Assembly: GCF_963422335.1 (NCBI RefSeq)
Contig: NZ_OY729424.1
Span: forward strand, 2,418,001 to 2,482,000
Direction: 5' to 3'
Source of the DNA: an uncultured Roseateles sp.
Lineage (GTDB): Bacteria; Pseudomonadota; Gammaproteobacteria; Burkholderiales; Burkholderiaceae_C
Length of the DNA: 64,000 bases
The position numbers were made by a program, and so were the translations under genes. The notes beneath the pieces were generated by a model that worked only from the letters and a program-made list of their open reading frames with translations, was not told the DNA's origin and did no database searches. This document shows, piece by piece, positions 13,432 to 23,187 of the stretch (position 1 is the stretch's first letter; every line of letters starts with the position of its first letter).

Positions 13432-13848
13432 ATGAACGTTCGACGCTTCAACGCCCCCAGCCGCCAGCGCGGCATCGCCCTGGTCGAGGCACTGGTGGGC
13501 ATGCTCATCTTCGCCTTCGGCGTGCTGGGCCTGGTGGGCCTGCAGGCCTCGATGACCCGTGCCCAGACCACCGCCAAGATCCGCGCCGATGCGGCCTACC
13601 TAGCCAACGATCTGTTCGCGCTGGTGCAGACCGATCACATCACCCGCCTGCCGCTGTACAGCGACGCCAGCTGCGCCGGCTATTCGCGCTGCGCCGATTG
13701 GAAGCGCAAGGTCGAGGCCACCCTGCCTTCGGCCGAGATTGCCCTGGTCAGCAATGCCGGCACCGGCACGGTCACCGTCACGCTGACCTGGGTGCAGGGC
13801 GACCAGGACCGCAACCGCTACAGCACATCCATGGTGTGGCAGCAATGA
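13432..13848 (+). CDS. pilV: Type IV pilus minor pilin PilV
   Basis: Leader MNVRRFNAPSRQRG with cleavage after Gly14, then IALVEALVGMLIF (Glu19 conserved) as in PilV. I chose the ATG at 13432, preceded by GAGGT at a good distance; an ATG at 13417 overlapping the fimT stop is possible but gives a longer leader. The 138-aa protein has cysteines in the CAGYSRC segment. It overlaps pilW by ATGA. By family knowledge PilV is a minor subunit needed for pilus assembly or presentation of PilY1. Confidence 0.87.
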   Translation: MNVRRFNAPSRQRGIALVEALVGMLIFAFGVLGLVGLQASMTRAQTTAKIRADAAYLANDLFALVQTDHITRLPLYSDASCAGYSRCADWKRKVEATLPSAEIALVSNAGTGTVTVTLTWVQGDQDRNRYSTSMVWQQ

Positions 13849-14996
13849 ATATGCAAGCTCAATCACGGTCTCGCGGCCTGCGCCAGCGCGGTTTCACCCT
13901 GGTGGAGTTGATGGTGGGCGTCACCATCGGCCTGCTGTCCACCCTGGTGATTGCCAGCGTGCTGGTCTATGCCGAGAACAACAAGCGTAGCGCCAGCACC
14001 GGCTCGGACGCCCAGATCAACGGTGGCCTGGCCATCTACGCGATCCAGCGCCAGCTGAAGATGGCCGGCTATGGCCTGGCCACGGACGGCCAGGTGTCGG
14101 GCTGTGTGCTGAGGGCGCAATTCGGCGGTGTCGATGTGGTCGGCATGCCGCCGACTCTGGCGCCGGTGCTGATTACCCAGGGTGCCAACGATGCGCCCGA
14201 CACCGTGCGCGTGTTGGCGGCGGCTACGCCGGGCTTTTCGCTGCCGGTGGCCCTGGGCTCGCCGTTCTACAACCCGACCGGCCCCGGCGATCAACGCACC
14301 CGCATGGTGGTGAAGTCCTCGGTCGGCTTTGCCGCGGGCGATTTGCTGGCTCTGGTCTACGGGCGCGATCAGCCCTGCCAGGTCTTCCAGGCCAGCGCCA
14401 CCGACACCGGCCAGATCACCCGCAGCGACTCGGCCACCTGGAACGGCAACCAGTTTCCCAACGCGGCCTCGGCCGACGGCGCCTTCCTGATCAATCTGGG
14501 CACCCTGAGCGATCTGCGCTTCAGCGTGACGGCCGACAAGAAGCTGCGCCAGACCCGCTTCGACCTGCCGACCCAGGCCGATGTGGTTCAGGATCTGCAG
14601 TCCAATATCGTCGACCTGAAGGCCTTGTACGGCAAGGACACCGATGGCGACGATGTGGTGGACACCTTCGACGCCGTCACCCCGGTCAACAACCTGGGTT
14701 GGCTGCAGGTGCGGGCGGTGCGCGTGGCCATTGTTGCCCGCAGCGCGCAGTTCGAGAAAGAGGAGGTCACGACCGCGCTGCCGCTGTGGGACGTGGGCAA
14801 ATTTGCCAGCGTGGCAGGCGCCACCGCCTGCGGTGACAGCAAGTGCCTGACCTTGAAGATCGACGGCACCAGCGACTGGAAGCACTACCGCTACAAGGTC
14901 TTCGACGTGCTGGTGCCCTTGCGCAACCAGGTCTGGCGCGGTGACTTCACGACCGCCACACCTCCTCCTGCACCAGCCTCGGGGGCCGGATCATGA
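13845..14996 (+). CDS. pilW: Type IV pilus minor pilin PilW
   Basis: Leader MNMQAQSRSRGLRQRG with cleavage after Gly16, then FTLVELMVGVTIGLL, as in PilW. The true start is the ATG at 13845 overlapping the pilV stop; upstream reading in this frame runs through pilV and is a shadow. At 383 aa it is the largest minor pilin here, as usual. A DTDGDDVVD stretch near residue 265 looks like a calcium-binding loop. It overlaps pilX by ATGA, so translation is probably coupled. Confidence 0.88.
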   Translation: MNMQAQSRSRGLRQRGFTLVELMVGVTIGLLSTLVIASVLVYAENNKRSASTGSDAQINGGLAIYAIQRQLKMAGYGLATDGQVSGCVLRAQFGGVDVVGMPPTLAPVLITQGANDAPDTVRVLAAATPGFSLPVALGSPFYNPTGPGDQRTRMVVKSSVGFAAGDLLALVYGRDQPCQVFQASATDTGQITRSDSATWNGNQFPNAASADGAFLINLGTLSDLRFSVTADKKLRQTRFDLPTQADVVQDLQSNIVDLKALYGKDTDGDDVVDTFDAVTPVNNLGWLQVRAVRVAIVARSAQFEKEEVTTALPLWDVGKFASVAGATACGDSKCLTLKIDGTSDWKHYRYKVFDVLVPLRNQVWRGDFTTATPPPAPASGAGS

Positions 14997-15673
14997 AACG
15001 CATACACAGGCTGGCCTCCATGGGGGCAGCGCGGCTGCAGCGCGGCGTCTCGATGCTGTTCTCGCTGATTGCCGTGGTGGTGCTCACACTTGGCGCCGTG
15101 GCCCTGGTGCGTACCGTCGATACCGGTGCCCTGGTGCTGGGAAATCTTGGCTTCAAGCAGGATGCGCTGGCCGCCGGTTCGGTGGCCACCGAGCAGGCCA
15201 TTGCCTGGCTGCAGGCCAATGTCGGGCCGACGCTGGATGCCGAGAATCAAGCCCTGGGCTACTACCCCACCTCCCGTGCGGCACTGGACCCGACCGGACG
15301 CACCGTGGCCACTGCGGCGGCCTCGCTGGTGCTGGTGGACTGGGACGGCAACGACTGCGCCGTGCCGGGCCGTAACAGCCGGCCCACGGTCTGCCTGAAG
15401 TCGGCCGGACCTATCAATGTGGGCGGCAGCAATGTCTCCCGCTATGTGATCACGCGGCTTTGCGAGATCGTGCCGGGCTCTGATCCACCGTTGAAGGATT
15501 GCGCCCAGCCGGTGACGGCGTCGACGACTACCTCGAGCCAGCGGGGCAGCATCAGCTATGGCCAGCAGAAGCATTTTCCCAACAAGACTGCCGGTACCTA
15601 TTACCGGGTCGTGACGCGCACCGTGGGTGTGCGCGGCACCGTGGCTTACGCCGAAACCCTGGTGCACTTCTGA
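14993..15673 (+). CDS. pilX: Type IV pilus minor pilin PilX
   Basis: N-terminal MKRIHRLASMGAARLQRGVSMLFSL with a prepilin-like Gly18 and a hydrophobic helix. It lacks the Glu at +5, as PilX proteins of this lineage often do. The helix is followed by the PilX N-terminal segment with GFKQDALAAGSVATEQAIAW. The length is 226 aa. The start overlaps the pilW stop by ATGA, and pilY1 follows 68 bases later. Confidence 0.85.
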   Translation: MKRIHRLASMGAARLQRGVSMLFSLIAVVVLTLGAVALVRTVDTGALVLGNLGFKQDALAAGSVATEQAIAWLQANVGPTLDAENQALGYYPTSRAALDPTGRTVATAAASLVLVDWDGNDCAVPGRNSRPTVCLKSAGPINVGGSNVSRYVITRLCEIVPGSDPPLKDCAQPVTASTTTSSQRGSISYGQQKHFPNKTAGTYYRVVTRTVGVRGTVAYAETLVHF

Positions 15674-15741
15674 AGGCTGGAGCAGGCCCCGTGGCCCACC
15701 GCCCGAAGCAGCAACGCCAACGACCCGATTGCGAGGATTCC

Positions 15742-18700
15742 ATGAAGCCATTTGAGACACGCGCCGCGTACCTGCTGACCGCCCGCACGCTGCTGGGCGG
15801 CGCCCTCGCCCTGGGGCTGGCGGCCGCATCGCTGGCCGGCACGACCGACATTGCCACCGCGCCGCTGTTCACGACGGCGACGACCAAGGTCAAGCCCAAC
15901 ATCATGTTCATCCTGGACGACTCGGGCAGCATGGCCTGGGACTACATGCCGGATGACGCGAACAACTTCCAGCTCCGGCCTGACCAGAATGGCAACGCCG
16001 AATATGGCAGGCGCACGGCGCAGTGCAATGGCCTGGCCTTCAACCCGGTCGCGTCGGCGGCGCCCTATTCGCCGCCGATGAACGCCGACGGTACCGAGCA
16101 GGCCGCCGGCAGCCTGGACTTTCTCACCGCGGGAGACCCGGTCAACGAGACCGACTACCCGACCAACCTGTCCGCGGTGTCCATCGTCAGCAGCGGCGCC
16201 CTGACGGTCACCGTCACGTCTAGCAGCCGTGCCGCCAACTGGTTCTTCGTCGGCCAGGTGGTGACGGTGTATTCCTCGTCCTCGCCGTCCAAGTACATGG
16301 TGGCCAAGGTCACCAGCTGGACCTACAGCAACGGCAGTCTCGGCCTGAATGTGGCGATGGCGGTCGGCTCCGGCAGTCTGACCAGCCCGGTGGTGGCCGA
16401 GGGTGCGCCGGCCAACCAGGTCTATTACACCTACAGCGGCAGCCAGAAAGCCTTGGACTTCCAGTATCCGGGCAACAAGCTGACGACCAGCTCCACCTTC
16501 TACAAGGAGTGCAACAGTGATCTGGGTGCCAGCCCCGGCTATGGGGTGTTCACGGCCCAGATCGTCACGCCGACCTCCACCGAAGCCCAGCGCTATGCCA
16601 ACTGGAACACCTACTACCGTACCCGCATGCTGCTGATGAAGACCAGCGTCAGCCGTGCGTTCAAGGACATGGATGACAAGTTTCGCATCGGCTTCACCAC
16701 CATTGGTGAGAAGGGCGTGACCGAGGGCAACAAGTTCCTGGATATCCGCGACTTCGCCGCCACGCAGAAGAGCTCCTTCTACACCAAGCTGATGGCCACC
16801 AACCCGGGTGGCAGCACGCCGCTGCGCGGCTCGCTGTCCAAGGTCGGCCGCTACTACGCCAAGCAGATTTCCGGTCAGACCTACGATCCGGTGCAGTACT
16901 CCTGCCAGAAGAATTTCACCATCCTGTCCACCGACGGCTACTGGAACACCGGCCTGGAAACCTCGACCTATGGCCCGCTGGCCATGAATGGCACCAGCAC
17001 GGTGGGCCAGCAGGACGCGGGCTCCACGGTCCGTCCGATGTTTGACGGTGGTACCAACACGACGACCACCACCAAGACCTGGAACCGCACTGCTACCGGC
17101 CAGCGCACGACGGTGACGCCGGGTACCACGGTCAGCACCTCGGCCACGACGACGACCAGCACGGTCACCACGCCGCACACGTCGACCACCTACACGCTGA
17201 ACAATCCCACCTACACGACCAAGACCAACAGCACGGTCTCGCATTGCAGCAGCCTGTCATCCGGCTCCTGCCTGGTGACGGTGACGACCGGCTCGAACCA
17301 TGGTTTCAGCACCGGCGACACGATCACGCTGAGCGGCATCGCTCCGGCCACCTACAACGGCGCCTTCACCATCACCAAGACCGGCAACAAGTCCTACACC
17401 TACACCTTGACCGGGCTGTCCAGCGTGCCCGCCAATGTCACGTCCACCGGGGTGTCGGGGCCGTCCAATAGCGGCTGCCCCTCGGGCACAGGCTATTCGG
17501 TCACCACCGTCAAGACCTACAGCACGAAGGATTCGACGCCCACCACCACGACCGTCACCACCACCACCTCGTCGCAGACCACCCTGGTCAAGAACATCAC
17601 CAGCACGACGGCGATGAAGCAGGTGATCGTGGTCGTCAACGGCACCCAGAGTTCGGACACGACCACGGCCGGCACCCCCAGCATCACGGTCGGATCCACT
17701 GTCAGCGGGCCGACGACGGTGTCGCAGACGCCGGTCGTCACTTCCGCTGCTTCGGTCGGTTCGACCACCAGCACCAGCACCAGCCCGAATACGGTCAGCA
17801 CGACGACAAGCAGCAGCTGCGTGGCCAGCGTTCCGGCCAATACCGACGTGGCCGGTGCCTCGAGCACCTCCAGTGTCGGTCCCGGCTCGCCGACGACCAC
17901 CGGACCGACCACCACCGCCGGCACGCCGGTCTCGACCGATGTGCTGGACGCGGGCACCGACGGCGCCGTGACCACGACCAATGCCACGACCAATGCCGGT
18001 GGCTCCAGCGACACGCTGGCCGACGTGGCGATGTACTACTACCAGAACGACCTGCGTACCGATGCCCTGAACAACTGCATCGGTGCCCTGGGCACCTCGG
18101 TGTGCGAGAACAACGTCACCGCGCTCGGCAAGGACAATGCGCGCTGGCAACACATGAGCACGTTCACGCTGAGCCTGGGCATGAACGGCACGCTGCAGTT
18201 CGACGTCAACTACGACACCGATCCCAAGACCGATTTTCTGGCCATCAGCCAGGGCAGCAAGGACTGGCCGGCACCCGGCGATGATGCCGGTGCGGTGAAC
18301 ATCGATGACCTCTGGCATGCGGCGGTTAACGGCCGCGGCCGCTACTTCAGTGCGGTCGATCCGGCCTCGCTGATCTCCAGCCTGAAGGCGGCCTTGAACA
18401 CCATCTCGGCGGCCACTGGCGCCTCATCAGCGGCTGCGACCAGCACCTTGCAGCCGGTGGAAGGCGACAACGGCGTGTACATCGCGCAGTTCCGTTCGTC
18501 CGAGTGGACCGGCGATCTGCGTGCCTACGAGATCAACACCAAGACCGGCGTGATTCCCACCTCGACCATCGATGCCCAGGGCAATCGCGTGGACCTCAAC
18601 AAATGGTCGGCGGCGGCACAGATCACACCCTCGTCGCGAGGCACCATCCGCTACTTCAAGAAAGGCTCGGGTAATGCCGGCACCTTGCGCGAATTCACCT

Positions 18701-20280
18701 ACGCCAACTTGACCGCCGACGGCCTGAACGGCAACTTCGACAATGTCTGCTCCAAGTCTCTGACGGCGCAGCTGTCCCAGTGCGCGGGCCTCAGCGATGC
18801 GGCCAAGGCGGTGGTGAATTCGGGCTCCAATATGGTGGACTTCCTGCGCGGGCAGCCGCATACCGAGTACCGCAGCCGCAATCAGGTGCTGGGCGACATC
18901 GTCAACTCGTCGCCGGTCTATGTCGGTGCCCCCGGCTTTGCCTACACCGAGAACGGCTACGGCACCTACAAGACCAGCAAGAAGGACCGCCTGCCGACGC
19001 TGTACGTGGGTGCCAACGACGGCATGCTGCATGCGATCAATGCCGCCACCGGCCAGGAGCGCTGGGCCTACATCCCCAGCATGGTGATGCCCAATATGTA
19101 CAAGCTGGGCGACCAGTACTACGAGTCCAAGCACCAGTACTTTGTCGATGCCACGCCGACCGCGGGTGACATCTACGCCGCCGATGGCACCTGGAAGACG
19201 ATTCTGGTCGGTGGCCTGAACGCCGGTGGCCGCGGCTACTACGCCCTGGACATCACCGACCCGCTGAACCCGGTCGCGCTGTGGGAGTTCACCAACGACG
19301 ATCTGGGCCTCAGCTATGGCAACCCCGTCATCACCAAGCGCAAGGACGGCACCTGGGTGGTGGCCTTCACCTCGGGCTACAACAACGTTTCGCCCGGTGA
19401 CGGCGGGGGCTATCTGTTCGTGCTCAATGCCGAGACCGGCGCGCTGCTGAAGAAAGTCGGCACCGGCGCGGGCTCGGCCGACACGCCCAGCGGCCTGGGC
19501 CGGCTGAACGGCTGGGTCGATTTCGACACCGAGAACCTGACCAAGCGCTTCTATGCCGGCGACCTGCTGGGCAATGTCTGGCGTTTTGACATCGATGATC
19601 TGATCGAGCCCAAGAGCTCGGCGCTGAAGCTGGCGCAGCTGCTGGTCGGCGGAGTGGCCCAGTCGATCACGGTGGCGCCGCAACTGGCCGAGGTCGAGTA
19701 CAACGGCGCGCGGTTCCCTGTGGTCTACATCGGCACCGGCCGCTACCTGGGCAAGACGGACGTGACCTCGACCGGCACGCAAAGCATTTATGCCATCAAG
19801 GACAACCTGACTGCCACCGGCCTGGGCGACGTGCGCGCCGGCGGTACGCTGGTGGCCCAGGCCGTCACGACCGACAGTGTGCACAAGGTCATTGGCGGCA
19901 GCCCGGTGGACTGGACCAGCAAGAATGGCTGGTATGTCGATCTGGTGACCTCGGGTGAACGCGTCAACGTGGACATGCAGCTGGCCTTCAACATCCTCAC
20001 CGTGGCCGGCAATGTGCCGGGCACCACGGCCACGGACTGCACCGAGGCCAGCTCGGGCACCTCCTGGATCTACCAGCTCAATGTGGCCTCGGGCAAGGGA
20101 GACGCGGAGTTTCTCAGCACCATGGTGGCCGGTTTGAGCACGGTGCAGCTGAGCAATGGCACCGGCCTGACCATCATCACCAAGACCGATGCCAGCCAGC
20201 CCGGCAGCAAGTCGATCGAGCCGGCCGCGCAGGGGGCCGGGGCCGCGCGGCGCAGCTCCTGGCGCGAGCTGGTGGACTGA
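15742..20280 (+). CDS. pilY1: Type IV pilus tip adhesin/assembly protein PilY1
   Basis: A 1512-aa exported protein. The start is the ATG at 15742 with GAGG eight bases upstream; it gives a 32-residue signal peptide. A von Willebrand A domain begins at about residue 52 with the MIDAS motif DDSGSM (59-64). The C-terminal third (about 1040-1400) is the PilC/PilY1 beta-propeller, with QVLGDIVNSSPVYVG, GANDGMLHAINAATG and the NNVSPGDGGGYLF loop. Residues about 434-753 are a Thr/Ser-rich low-complexity insertion with a small Ig-like block inside it, splitting the VWA domain. PilY1 caps the pilus, mediates adhesion and can signal surface contact in other species. It is the last gene of the operon. 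Confidence 0.92.
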   Translation: MKPFETRAAYLLTARTLLGGALALGLAAASLAGTTDIATAPLFTTATTKVKPNIMFILDDSGSMAWDYMPDDANNFQLRPDQNGNAEYGRRTAQCNGLAFNPVASAAPYSPPMNADGTEQAAGSLDFLTAGDPVNETDYPTNLSAVSIVSSGALTVTVTSSSRAANWFFVGQVVTVYSSSSPSKYMVAKVTSWTYSNGSLGLNVAMAVGSGSLTSPVVAEGAPANQVYYTYSGSQKALDFQYPGNKLTTSSTFYKECNSDLGASPGYGVFTAQIVTPTSTEAQRYANWNTYYRTRMLLMKTSVSRAFKDMDDKFRIGFTTIGEKGVTEGNKFLDIRDFAATQKSSFYTKLMATNPGGSTPLRGSLSKVGRYYAKQISGQTYDPVQYSCQKNFTILSTDGYWNTGLETSTYGPLAMNGTSTVGQQDAGSTVRPMFDGGTNTTTTTKTWNRTATGQRTTVTPGTTVSTSATTTTSTVTTPHTSTTYTLNNPTYTTKTNSTVSHCSSLSSGSCLVTVTTGSNHGFSTGDTITLSGIAPATYNGAFTITKTGNKSYTYTLTGLSSVPANVTSTGVSGPSNSGCPSGTGYSVTTVKTYSTKDSTPTTTTVTTTTSSQTTLVKNITSTTAMKQVIVVVNGTQSSDTTTAGTPSITVGSTVSGPTTVSQTPVVTSAASVGSTTSTSTSPNTVSTTTSSSCVASVPANTDVAGASSTSSVGPGSPTTTGPTTTAGTPVSTDVLDAGTDGAVTTTNATTNAGGSSDTLADVAMYYYQNDLRTDALNNCIGALGTSVCENNVTALGKDNARWQHMSTFTLSLGMNGTLQFDVNYDTDPKTDFLAISQGSKDWPAPGDDAGAVNIDDLWHAAVNGRGRYFSAVDPASLISSLKAALNTISAATGASSAAATSTLQPVEGDNGVYIAQFRSSEWTGDLRAYEINTKTGVIPTSTIDAQGNRVDLNKWSAAAQITPSSRGTIRYFKKGSGNAGTLREFTYANLTADGLNGNFDNVCSKSLTAQLSQCAGLSDAAKAVVNSGSNMVDFLRGQPHTEYRSRNQVLGDIVNSSPVYVGAPGFAYTENGYGTYKTSKKDRLPTLYVGANDGMLHAINAATGQERWAYIPSMVMPNMYKLGDQYYESKHQYFVDATPTAGDIYAADGTWKTILVGGLNAGGRGYYALDITDPLNPVALWEFTNDDLGLSYGNPVITKRKDGTWVVAFTSGYNNVSPGDGGGYLFVLNAETGALLKKVGTGAGSADTPSGLGRLNGWVDFDTENLTKRFYAGDLLGNVWRFDIDDLIEPKSSALKLAQLLVGGVAQSITVAPQLAEVEYNGARFPVVYIGTGRYLGKTDVTSTGTQSIYAIKDNLTATGLGDVRAGGTLVAQAVTTDSVHKVIGGSPVDWTSKNGWYVDLVTSGERVNVDMQLAFNILTVAGNVPGTTATDCTEASSGTSWIYQLNVASGKGDAEFLSTMVAGLSTVQLSNGTGLTIITKTDASQPGSKSIEPAAQGAGAARRSSWRELVD

Positions 20281-20289
20281 GTCGCGCCC

Positions 20290-20937
20290 GTGGTCGCCTC
20301 GCGCTATGCCCCGCTGCTGGCCTTTGTGCTGGCCTCGGTGGGGCTGCACGCGGCGGTATTGGGCACGAGCTGGCTGGGCGCAGAGGCGCCGGCCAGGTCG
20401 CCGGGCGCAGCAGCGCCCCGACCGATGCTGCTGACCGCCGGCCCTGCGGTCGCACTCAAGTCTTTCGAGGCGAGCGCCGAGACACTGCGGCTGACTGTTG
20501 CCGACCGTCAGGGGCCGGAGCAGGGTCTGGCTGAGACGATAGAACCCCCGCTGGCCCTTGCGCCGCTGCCCGTGCTGGCCCTGCCTGCCGAAGCCGAGAC
20601 CGGGCCCGACGATCTCTACCTGCCGCGGTCGCGGCTCAGTGTGCCGCCGGTGTTGCGCTCGCAGGTGGCCTTGCTGTGGCCGGAGCTGGCCGAGGCGCAG
20701 GGCGGGCATTTCCGCGCGGTGCTTGCCCTCTTCATCGACGAGCATGGCGTGGTGCAGAAGGTCAGGGTCGAAGGCAGCGGCCTCCCGCCGGCGCTGGAGG
20801 CGGTGGCCCGCGAGTCCTTTCTGGGTGCGAGCTTTCTTCCTGGCGAATTGCAGGGCGAGGTCGTCAAGTCCTTGATACGTGTCGAGGTGCGTTTTGACGC
20901 TGAACGCCCGGCTGGCAGCCGGGGCTCGCGTTTGTAG
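20290..20937 (+). CDS. Membrane-anchored protein with TonB-like C-terminal domain
   Basis: A 215-aa protein with an N-terminal signal anchor (about residues 7-30), a Pro/Ala-rich linker, and a C-terminal domain from about 115. The segment RAVLALFIDEHGVVQKVRVEGSGLP followed by the SFLGASFLPGELQGEVVKSLIRVEV strands fits TonB-like C-terminal folds. It lacks a Pro-Glu/Pro-Lys spanning region and lies without exbB/exbD, so a true TonB role is unlikely. It starts with GTG nine bases after pilY1 and may be read from the same transcript. Function unknown. Confidence 0.65.
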   Translation: MVASRYAPLLAFVLASVGLHAAVLGTSWLGAEAPARSPGAAAPRPMLLTAGPAVALKSFEASAETLRLTVADRQGPEQGLAETIEPPLALAPLPVLALPAEAETGPDDLYLPRSRLSVPPVLRSQVALLWPELAEAQGGHFRAVLALFIDEHGVVQKVRVEGSGLPPALEAVARESFLGASFLPGELQGEVVKSLIRVEVRFDAERPAGSRGSRL

Positions 20938-20938
20938 A

Positions 20939-20959
20939 GGGCCGGGCGGCCCGGGTTTT
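20939..20959 (+). terminator. Possible weak intrinsic terminator
   Basis: A GC-rich self-complementary run (GGGCCGGGCGGCCC with alternative CCGGG/CCCGG pairing) ends in TTTT, just after the preceding stop codon and before the mla operon. Stem and T-tract are short. Confidence 0.4.
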
Positions 20960-21068
20960 GGCGTTGCCGACGACGCATCATCGGTGTTTCCCCTATGATG
21001 CTGCCCTGTCGCACCTCCATCAAGCGTTCCGGGCTTCAAGCCTCGGGCGCTGCGCCAACCACCGGCCC

Positions 21069-21908
21069 ATGCCTCCAAATCTGAACCTGCAAGCCAGCGT
21101 ATCCGCCCAGCCTCTCGTCGAATTGCGTGACGTGAGTTGCGGCTATGGCGACCGGGTGATCTTGCAGAACGTCAATCTGAGCATTCCGCGGGGCAAGGTG
21201 CTGGCCCTGATCGGCACCTCGGGCGGAGGCAAGACCACGGTGCTTCGCCTGATCGGCCGCCAGCTCAAGCCGTTGTCGGGCCAAGTCTTGCTGGACGGCC
21301 AGGACCTGGCGCCGCTGGATGCCCAGGGCCTCTATGCCGCACGTCGGCGCATGGGCATGCTGTTCCAGTTTGGTGCGCTGTTCACCGATCTGTCGGTGTT
21401 CGACAACGTCGCGTTTCCCCTGCGCGAGCACACCAGATTGCCGGAATCCATGATCCGCGACCTGGTGCTGATGAAGCTCAATGCAGTGGGCCTGCGCGGC
21501 GCCCGCGATCTGATGCCCAGCGAGATATCAGGCGGCATGGCCCGCCGCGTCGCGCTGGCGCGGGCGATTGCGCTGGACCCGGACCTCGTGCTGTACGACG
21601 AACCGTTCGCCGGCCTTGACCCGATCTCGCTGGGCATTGCCGCGCGGCTGATACGCGACCTCAACGACGCGCTGGGCCTGACCAGCGTGCTGGTCTCCCA
21701 CGATTTGCACGAGACCTTCCAGATTGCCGACCAGGTGGCGATGATTGCCAACGGCCGCATCGTTGCCCAGGGCACCCCAGATGAGCTGCGCCACAGCAGC
21801 GATCCCCTGGTGCAGCAGTTCGTGAGGGCGCAGGCCGATGGACCGGTGCAGTTCCACCACCCGGCCCGCCCGGTGGCCGATGACTTCCGCCTGGGGGCCC
21901 ACGCATGA
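21069..21908 (+). CDS. mlaF: Phospholipid ABC transporter ATPase MlaF
   Basis: ATPase of the Mla system, which moves phospholipids between outer and inner membranes. It has Walker A GTSGGGKTT, the Q-loop segment GMLFQFGALF, the signature SEISGGMARRVALARA, Walker B LVLYDEPFAGLDP and the switch histidine in VSHDLHE. At 279 aa from the ATG at 21069 it is a normal length; the frame is open upstream but the extra residues are not family-like. It overlaps mlaE by 4 bases. The operon order is mlaF-mlaE-mlaD-mlaA-mlaC-mlaB. Confidence 0.94.
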   Translation: MPPNLNLQASVSAQPLVELRDVSCGYGDRVILQNVNLSIPRGKVLALIGTSGGGKTTVLRLIGRQLKPLSGQVLLDGQDLAPLDAQGLYAARRRMGMLFQFGALFTDLSVFDNVAFPLREHTRLPESMIRDLVLMKLNAVGLRGARDLMPSEISGGMARRVALARAIALDPDLVLYDEPFAGLDPISLGIAARLIRDLNDALGLTSVLVSHDLHETFQIADQVAMIANGRIVAQGTPDELRHSSDPLVQQFVRAQADGPVQFHHPARPVADDFRLGAHA

Positions 21909-22687
21909 TTCTGTTCCATCCCGCTCAGCTGGGCCGCGCGGTGCGCCAGCTGCTGGCCGATGTGGGCTGGGCGGCACGCTTCCTGATCGAGCTGCTCGCG
22001 CGCACACCGCGCTGCCTGGCCCGGCCTCGGCTGGTGATCGACCAGGTTTTCTTCCTGGGCAACAAATCGCTGTCCATCATCTCGGTCTCTGGCCTGTTCG
22101 TCGGCTTCGTGCTGGCCTTGCAGGGCTATTACACCTTGCAGCGCTACGGCTCCTCCGAGGCCGTGGGCCTGCTGGTGGCGCTGAGCCTGGTGCGCGAGTT
22201 GGGACCCGTGGTGGCGGCGCTGCTGTTTGCCGGCCGTGCCGGCACCTCGCTGACGGCCGAGATCGGACTGATGAAGGCCGGCGAGCAGTTGACGGCGATG
22301 GAGATGATGGCCGTTGATCCGGTCACCCGGGTGCTGGCGCCGCGCTTCTGGGGCGGCATGATCGCCATGCCGCTGCTGGCGGCGGTGTTCTCGGCCGTGG
22401 GCGTGATGGGCGGCTGGATGGTGGCCGTGCTGTTGATCGGCGTTGATGCCGGAGCCTTCTGGTCGCAGATGCAGGGCGGGGTCGAGGTTTTTGCCGATGT
22501 CGGCAACGGCGTGATCAAGAGCCTGGTGTTTGGCTTGACGGTGACCTTTGTTGCCCTGCTTCAGGGCTACACCTGCCAACCCACGCCGGAAGGCGTGGCG
22601 CAGGCGACCACGCGCACCGTGGTGGTGGCTTCGCTGGCGGTGCTGGCGCTGGACTTCGTGCTCACCGCGATGATGTTTTCGATCTAA
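21905..22687 (+). CDS. mlaE: Phospholipid ABC transporter permease MlaE
   Basis: Integral membrane permease of 260 aa with the MlaE (DUF140) hallmarks: the interfacial helix ending in FFLGNKSLSIISVSGLFVGFVLALQGYYTLQRYG, then LVRELGPVVAALLFAGRAGTSLTAEIGLMK, and about five membrane segments. The start overlaps the mlaF stop by ATGA. It forms the inner-membrane complex with MlaF, MlaD and MlaB. Confidence 0.94.
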   Translation: MILFHPAQLGRAVRQLLADVGWAARFLIELLARTPRCLARPRLVIDQVFFLGNKSLSIISVSGLFVGFVLALQGYYTLQRYGSSEAVGLLVALSLVRELGPVVAALLFAGRAGTSLTAEIGLMKAGEQLTAMEMMAVDPVTRVLAPRFWGGMIAMPLLAAVFSAVGVMGGWMVAVLLIGVDAGAFWSQMQGGVEVFADVGNGVIKSLVFGLTVTFVALLQGYTCQPTPEGVAQATTRTVVVASLAVLALDFVLTAMMFSI

Positions 22688-22698
22688 GGAAAGTGACG

Positions 22699-23187
22699 AT
22701 GCAATCCTCACGCCATGATGCCTGGGTAGGCATGTTTGTTCTGATCGGTGCCGCGGCGCTGCTGTTCCTGGCGCTGAAGGCCGGCAATCTGCTGAGCCTG
22801 AACTTCGAGGAGACCTATGCCGTCACCGCCAAGTTCGACAATATCGGCGGCCTCAAGGCCCATGCCGCGGTGAAGAGCGCCGGCGTGGTCGTCGGCCGCG
22901 TCGAGGCCATCAGCTTCGATGACAAGAGCTACCAGGCCCGCGTCGTGCTGCAGCTGCAGAAGCGCTTTGCCTTCCCGAAAGACAGCTCGGCCAAGATCCT
23001 CACCTCGGGCCTGTTGGGCGAGCAGTACATCGGCCTGGAGCCTGGCGCCGACGAGAAGAATCTGGTCGCCGGGGCCACGCTGACGCAGACGCAGTCGGCG
23101 GTGGTGCTGGAGTCGCTGATCGGCCAGTTTCTCAACAGCAAGGCCTCCGACGCGGGATCGGCGGCCGGTCAAGGAGAGAAGAAGTGA
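22699..23187 (+). CDS. mlaD: Substrate-binding MCE protein MlaD
   Basis: A single N-terminal TM segment (WVGMFVLIGAAALLFLAL) is followed by one MCE domain with AKFDNIGGLKAHAAVKSAGVVVGRV and ILTSGLLGEQYIGLEPG. I chose the ATG at 22699, six bases after AAGGAAA; a GTG two codons upstream is less well placed. The 162-aa protein would form a hexameric ring on MlaE. It overlaps the mlaA start. Confidence 0.93.
   Translation: MQSSRHDAWVGMFVLIGAAALLFLALKAGNLLSLNFEETYAVTAKFDNIGGLKAHAAVKSAGVVVGRVEAISFDDKSYQARVVLQLQKRFAFPKDSSAKILTSGLLGEQYIGLEPGADEKNLVAGATLTQTQSAVVLESLIGQFLNSKASDAGSAAGQGEKK

Noticed and set aside
13269..13844. Upstream extension of pilW
   Set aside because: It runs through pilV in another frame; the prepilin leader starts at 13845.
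20290..20937. Naming this gene tonB
   Set aside because: Only the C-terminal fold resembles TonB; there is no Pro-rich spanning region or exbB/exbD nearby.
18427..21078. 883-codon minus-strand open frame under pilY1 and its neighbour
   Set aside because: Shadow of clearly coding plus-strand genes, with no domain or plausible start.
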